Shown here one piece after another: positions 61,821 to 64,000 of a DNA stretch of 64,000 nt (position 1 is the first letter of the stretch; the number at the start of each line of letters is the position of its first letter). Source of the DNA: Demequina silvatica (GTDB taxonomy: Bacteria; Actinomycetota; Actinomycetes; Actinomycetales; Demequinaceae); assembly GCF_000971215.1 (NCBI RefSeq), contig NZ_BBMA01000002.1, positions 310,001 through 374,000 of the forward strand, read 5' to 3'. A program made the translations under genes and the position numbers. The notes below the pieces were generated by a model. It was given only the letters and a program-made list of their open reading frames with translations, was not told where the DNA came from and made no database searches.

Positions 61821-62906
61821 ATGGCGGACGATGCGCGGTCGGCTCGGGCGGTCGGGCGCGCCTGGGCGGGCGGGGCCGGGCGGGCGGTGGCGAGCCTGGG
61901 CACCATCCGGCGGTTCGACGGCCCCCGCTGGCCGGTCGCGCTGCAAGCGGCGGTGTCGATGGCCGTTCCCGTGATCGTGGGGGTCGCCCTCGGTGAGCCG
62001 AACCTCGGCACGCTTGCCTCGAGCGGCGCGTTCACGTGCCTGTACGCCGCGGCGCGACGGCCTGTCGACCGCGTCAAGGTCCTGCCGGTCGTCGCGCTGG
62101 TGCTCACGCTGTGCGCCGCCGCCGGGGCGGCGACCGGCCCGTGGCCGCTCGCGACGGCGGCGGGCCTGGTGACCGTCACGGCCGCCGCCACCGCGCTCAC
62201 GTACGCGTTCGCGATCGGGCCGCCCGGCCCGCTGTTCCCGATGATCGCTTTCGGCCTGGCCGCGCACGTGAGCGTGCTCGAGGACGGCGCGCGCCACCTG
62301 CCGTTCGGGACGGTGGTCGCCGCCTTCGCCGCCGGCACCGCGTTCTCCTGCCTGGTGGCCGCCACCTCGCTGCTGCGACCGGCGATCCGGCGGGAGGCGG
62401 CGGCGCCGCTGCGGGTGCTGATCGCGGGACCGCGCTGGGACCGCGTCTCCACGGAGCTGTTCGTGCGCGCGATGATCGTCGCGGTGGTCGGGACGGCCGT
62501 GAGCGTCGCCGCGGTCGATCCCGAGCGCGCGTACTGGACCGTGGGCGCGGGGCTCGCGGTGATCGGCGCCCGCGCCGGCCGCGCGCACGCCGTGGAGCGA
62601 GGCCTCCACCGGATCGTGGGCACCGCGGCGGGTGCGGCCGTGTTCGTGGTGGTCGCGGGCGCGATCTCGCCGCCGCCGCTGGTGCTCGCGCTCATCCTCG
62701 GGACGCTCCAGTTCGGGGCGCAGATGCTGGTGGTCCGGCACTACGCGCTGGCGCTCGTCTGCATCACCCCGATGGTGCTGATCCTGGCCGGGGCGGCACG
62801 AGGCACCGAGCCGACCTCGGTGGTGGTGATGGAACGGGTGCTCGACACTGTCGTGGGAGCCCTGCTGGGCGCGGCGACGGGGCTGATCCACCGCCCGCGG
62901 AGGTGA
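61821..62906 (+). CDS. FUSC-type membrane protein, paralogue 2
   Basis: This 361-aa, roughly ten-helix protein is paralogous to that at 51458, sharing SLGTI, RWPVALQAA, GPPGPLFP, RAYWTVGAG and LGTLQF. Start ATG 61821 has GGAGG 4 nt upstream. The second to fifth codons include a GGACGATGCG word (Asp-Asp-Ala). Divergent from sulP. Substrate unknown. Confidence 0.83.
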   Translation: MADDARSARAVGRAWAGGAGRAVASLGTIRRFDGPRWPVALQAAVSMAVPVIVGVALGEPNLGTLASSGAFTCLYAAARRPVDRVKVLPVVALVLTLCAAAGAATGPWPLATAAGLVTVTAAATALTYAFAIGPPGPLFPMIAFGLAAHVSVLEDGARHLPFGTVVAAFAAGTAFSCLVAATSLLRPAIRREAAAPLRVLIAGPRWDRVSTELFVRAMIVAVVGTAVSVAAVDPERAYWTVGAGLAVIGARAGRAHAVERGLHRIVGTAAGAAVFVVVAGAISPPPLVLALILGTLQFGAQMLVVRHYALALVCITPMVLILAGAARGTEPTSVVVMERVLDTVVGALLGAATGLIHRPRR

Positions 62907-62924
62907 GGCGCGGCCCCCGACCGC

Positions 62925-62934
62925 CGCATCGTCC
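62925..62934 (-). repeat. Intergenic GGACGATGCG word
   Basis: Exact copy in the 34-bp gap between the convergent FUSC-type and FMN reductase genes. Confidence 0.8.
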
Positions 62935-62940
62935 CGCGCG

Positions 62941-63510
62941 TCAGCGGGCGGCGCGCACCCCGCGCATGGCCGCCGCCCACAGCTCGAGGTCGGCGAGCAT
63001 GCCGGTCAGGCCGTGCTCGTGGTGGACGCTCGGGGTGGCGGCGTAGCCGTCGAAGTCGGTGCGGTTCATGAGGACCACCTGCGGGCGCACGTGCGCGATC
63101 CCCACCGCGCTGAGGACGGTGCGGAGCTGCTCGCCGGAGCGCAGGCCGCCGCCGTTGCCGTACGTGACGAGCGCGCCGGCCTTGTCGAGCCACTCGGCCC
63201 ACAGGTAGTCGATCGCGTTCTTGAGCCCGGCGGGGAGCGAGTGGTTGTACTCGGGGGTCACGAAGACGAAGCCGTCGTAGGGCTCGATGACGGCGGCCCA
63301 GGCGCGGGTGTGCTCGTGCGCGTACTCGCCGGTGCTCGCCGCGGCGGGCTCGTCGAGGATCGGGAGGGGATGGTCCTTGAGGTCGATCAGCTCGTAGCGC
63401 GCGTCGCGCGTGCGGGTCTGGTCCATCACCCAGGCGGCCACGGAGGCGCCGCGGCGGCGCGGGCGGGTGCTGGCGAGGATGACGGCGAGGCGCAGGTCGG
63501 AGGTGTCCAT
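62941..63510 (-). CDS. NADPH-dependent FMN reductase family protein
   Basis: This 189-aa flavodoxin-like protein has the FMN phosphate loop ASTRPRRRGASVAAWV (about residues 15-30) and the family motif PEYNHSLPAGLKNAIDYL (about 87-104). It reduces FMN, quinones or azo dyes with NAD(P)H. Start ATG 63510 at the family N-terminus. Divergent from the final lacI gene. Confidence 0.92.
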   Translation of the reverse strand: MDTSDLRLAVILASTRPRRRGASVAAWVMDQTRTRDARYELIDLKDHPLPILDEPAAASTGEYAHEHTRAWAAVIEPYDGFVFVTPEYNHSLPAGLKNAIDYLWAEWLDKAGALVTYGNGGGLRSGEQLRTVLSAVGIAHVRPQVVLMNRTDFDGYAATPSVHHEHGLTGMLADLELWAAAMRGVRAAR

Positions 63511-63581
63511 GCCCGCATCGTCACCCGGGATGGGTGACAGGTCAACGGTGGTGCGGCCCCGACACGGCGCGCTAGGCTTTA

Positions 63582-63589
63582 CAACGTTG
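63582..63589. promoter_or_regulatory. Possible LacI operator upstream of the terminal lacI gene
   Basis: CAACGTTG sits in TTTACAACGTTGCAGAA, a near-palindrome with a central CG, between divergent genes and about 150 bp before the lacI start. It may be an autoregulatory site. Confidence 0.4.
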
Positions 63590-63738
63590 CAGAAGCGCGA
63601 TCGCCGCGCCCGCAGGGGAGGAGCCGCGCCAATGTCCCGCACCCGCGCCGGCGCATCCCGGTCCTCGCGCGCTCACGCCCGTTCTGGCATGCTTCCTGGG
63701 AGGATCGCACGAGGGTGCCGTCGATGAGGAGGGCCGGA

Positions 63739-64000
63739 GTGAACGGATCGGGCGTGCGCGGCACGGTCACCATGCATGACGTCGCGGCGCGCGCCGGGGT
63801 GTCGATCAAGACCGTCTCCAACGTGGTCAACGACTACCCGCACATCCGGCCGGCCACGCGTGAGAAGGTGCAGCGCGCGATCGACGAGCTCGGCTACCGC
63901 ATGAACCTGTCCGCGCGCAGCCTGCGCCAGGGCCGCACCGGCATCATCGGGCTCGCGCTGCCGGAGCTCTCCCTGCCGTACTTCGCGGAGCTCGCGGATT
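63739..64000 (+). CDS. LacI-family transcriptional regulator (partial, runs off the window)
   Basis: The N-terminal 87 residues are present. The HTH is TMHDVAARAGVSIKTVSNVV (about residues 11-30), the hinge helix NLSARSLRQGRTG, and the effector domain begins IIGLALPEL. GTG 63739 is favoured by a GGAGG site 7 nt upstream; in-frame ATGs at 63724 and 63772 are alternatives. The 3' end lies beyond the window. Confidence 0.9.
   Translation, partial: MNGSGVRGTVTMHDVAARAGVSIKTVSNVVNDYPHIRPATREKVQRAIDELGYRMNLSARSLRQGRTGIIGLALPELSLPYFAELAD

Overview
The window is a GC-rich (roughly 70% or more) chromosomal segment from an actinobacterium, most likely Micrococcales near Cellulomonas or Demequina. Evidence for this placement: a 32-aa ribosomal protein bS22 and a BldC-like helix-turn-helix protein; a dnaK-grpE-dnaJ-hspR operon with HspR (HAIR) operators; a cellobiose phosphorylase of the Cellulomonas type; System II cytochrome c maturation; and many promoters whose -10 box lies 6-7 nt before the start codon, meaning leaderless mRNAs. 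I see no phage, IS element, CRISPR array or rRNA. One tRNA gene, tRNA-Ser(CGA), is present.

Layout. 0-6.8 kb: a beta-glucoside or oligosaccharide utilisation cluster, with a minus-strand operon (lipoprotein, two permeases, GH3 enzyme) read divergently from a LacI repressor, around an 18-bp palindromic operator. 6.9-12.6 kb: a six-gene minus-strand operon with GTGA/ATGA overlaps (phosphatase, ResA, CcdA, ResB, CcsB, GT4 glycosyltransferase). 12.6-16.6 kb: glutaredoxin-like protein, HAD phosphatase, bS22, BldC-like protein and TrkH/TrkA potassium uptake. 16.7-21.0 kb: an envelope-signalling region with an operon DUF4397-sortase-ECF sigma-anti-sigma, plus a paralogue in which a degenerate sigma and the anti-sigma are fused in one protein. 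21.1-26.1 kb: cellobiose phosphorylase, then NfeD and flotillin. 26.2-29.5 kb: small membrane proteins and dCTP deaminase. 29.5-33.0 kb: a TPP riboswitch and thiBPQ. 33.1-38.3 kb: acetyltransferase, rhodanese and the DnaK operon. 38.4-45.0 kb: TetR, a GGDEF-like protein, a 999-aa membrane-spanning sigma/anti-sigma/surface-domain fusion, a DJ-1/PfpI protein and an MFS exporter. 45.2-49.4 kb: class I ribonucleotide reductase with NrdR boxes and a Phe at the radical position. 49.6-55.4 kb: an interrupted DUF5701 gene, upp, tadA, a FUSC-type protein, tRNA-Ser, a YefM/RelE toxin-antitoxin pair, a DUF998-DUF2200 fusion and a VOC protein. 55.4-64 kb: a large LuxR regulator, two alpha/beta hydrolases, SulP, a second FUSC-type protein, an FMN reductase and the start of another LacI regulator.

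The most unusual signal cuts across the annotation. The 10-mer GGACGATGCG occurs 32 times exactly (15 plus, 17 minus), about one per 2 kb, where base composition alone predicts well under one. It has no strand bias and is concentrated between genes. In coding DNA it is read only as Asp-Asp-Ala or Ala-Ser-Ser. It also forms inverted pairs, and it sits in the loop of a 99-bp nested hairpin present in two 97%-identical copies. This is how DNA-uptake-type or similar genome-wide recognition words behave, and I know of no description of it for this group. The second theme is three different architectures of sigma/anti-sigma control in 27 kb: separate genes, a degenerate fusion, and a fusion extended by a glycine-rich stalk and a large extracellular domain.
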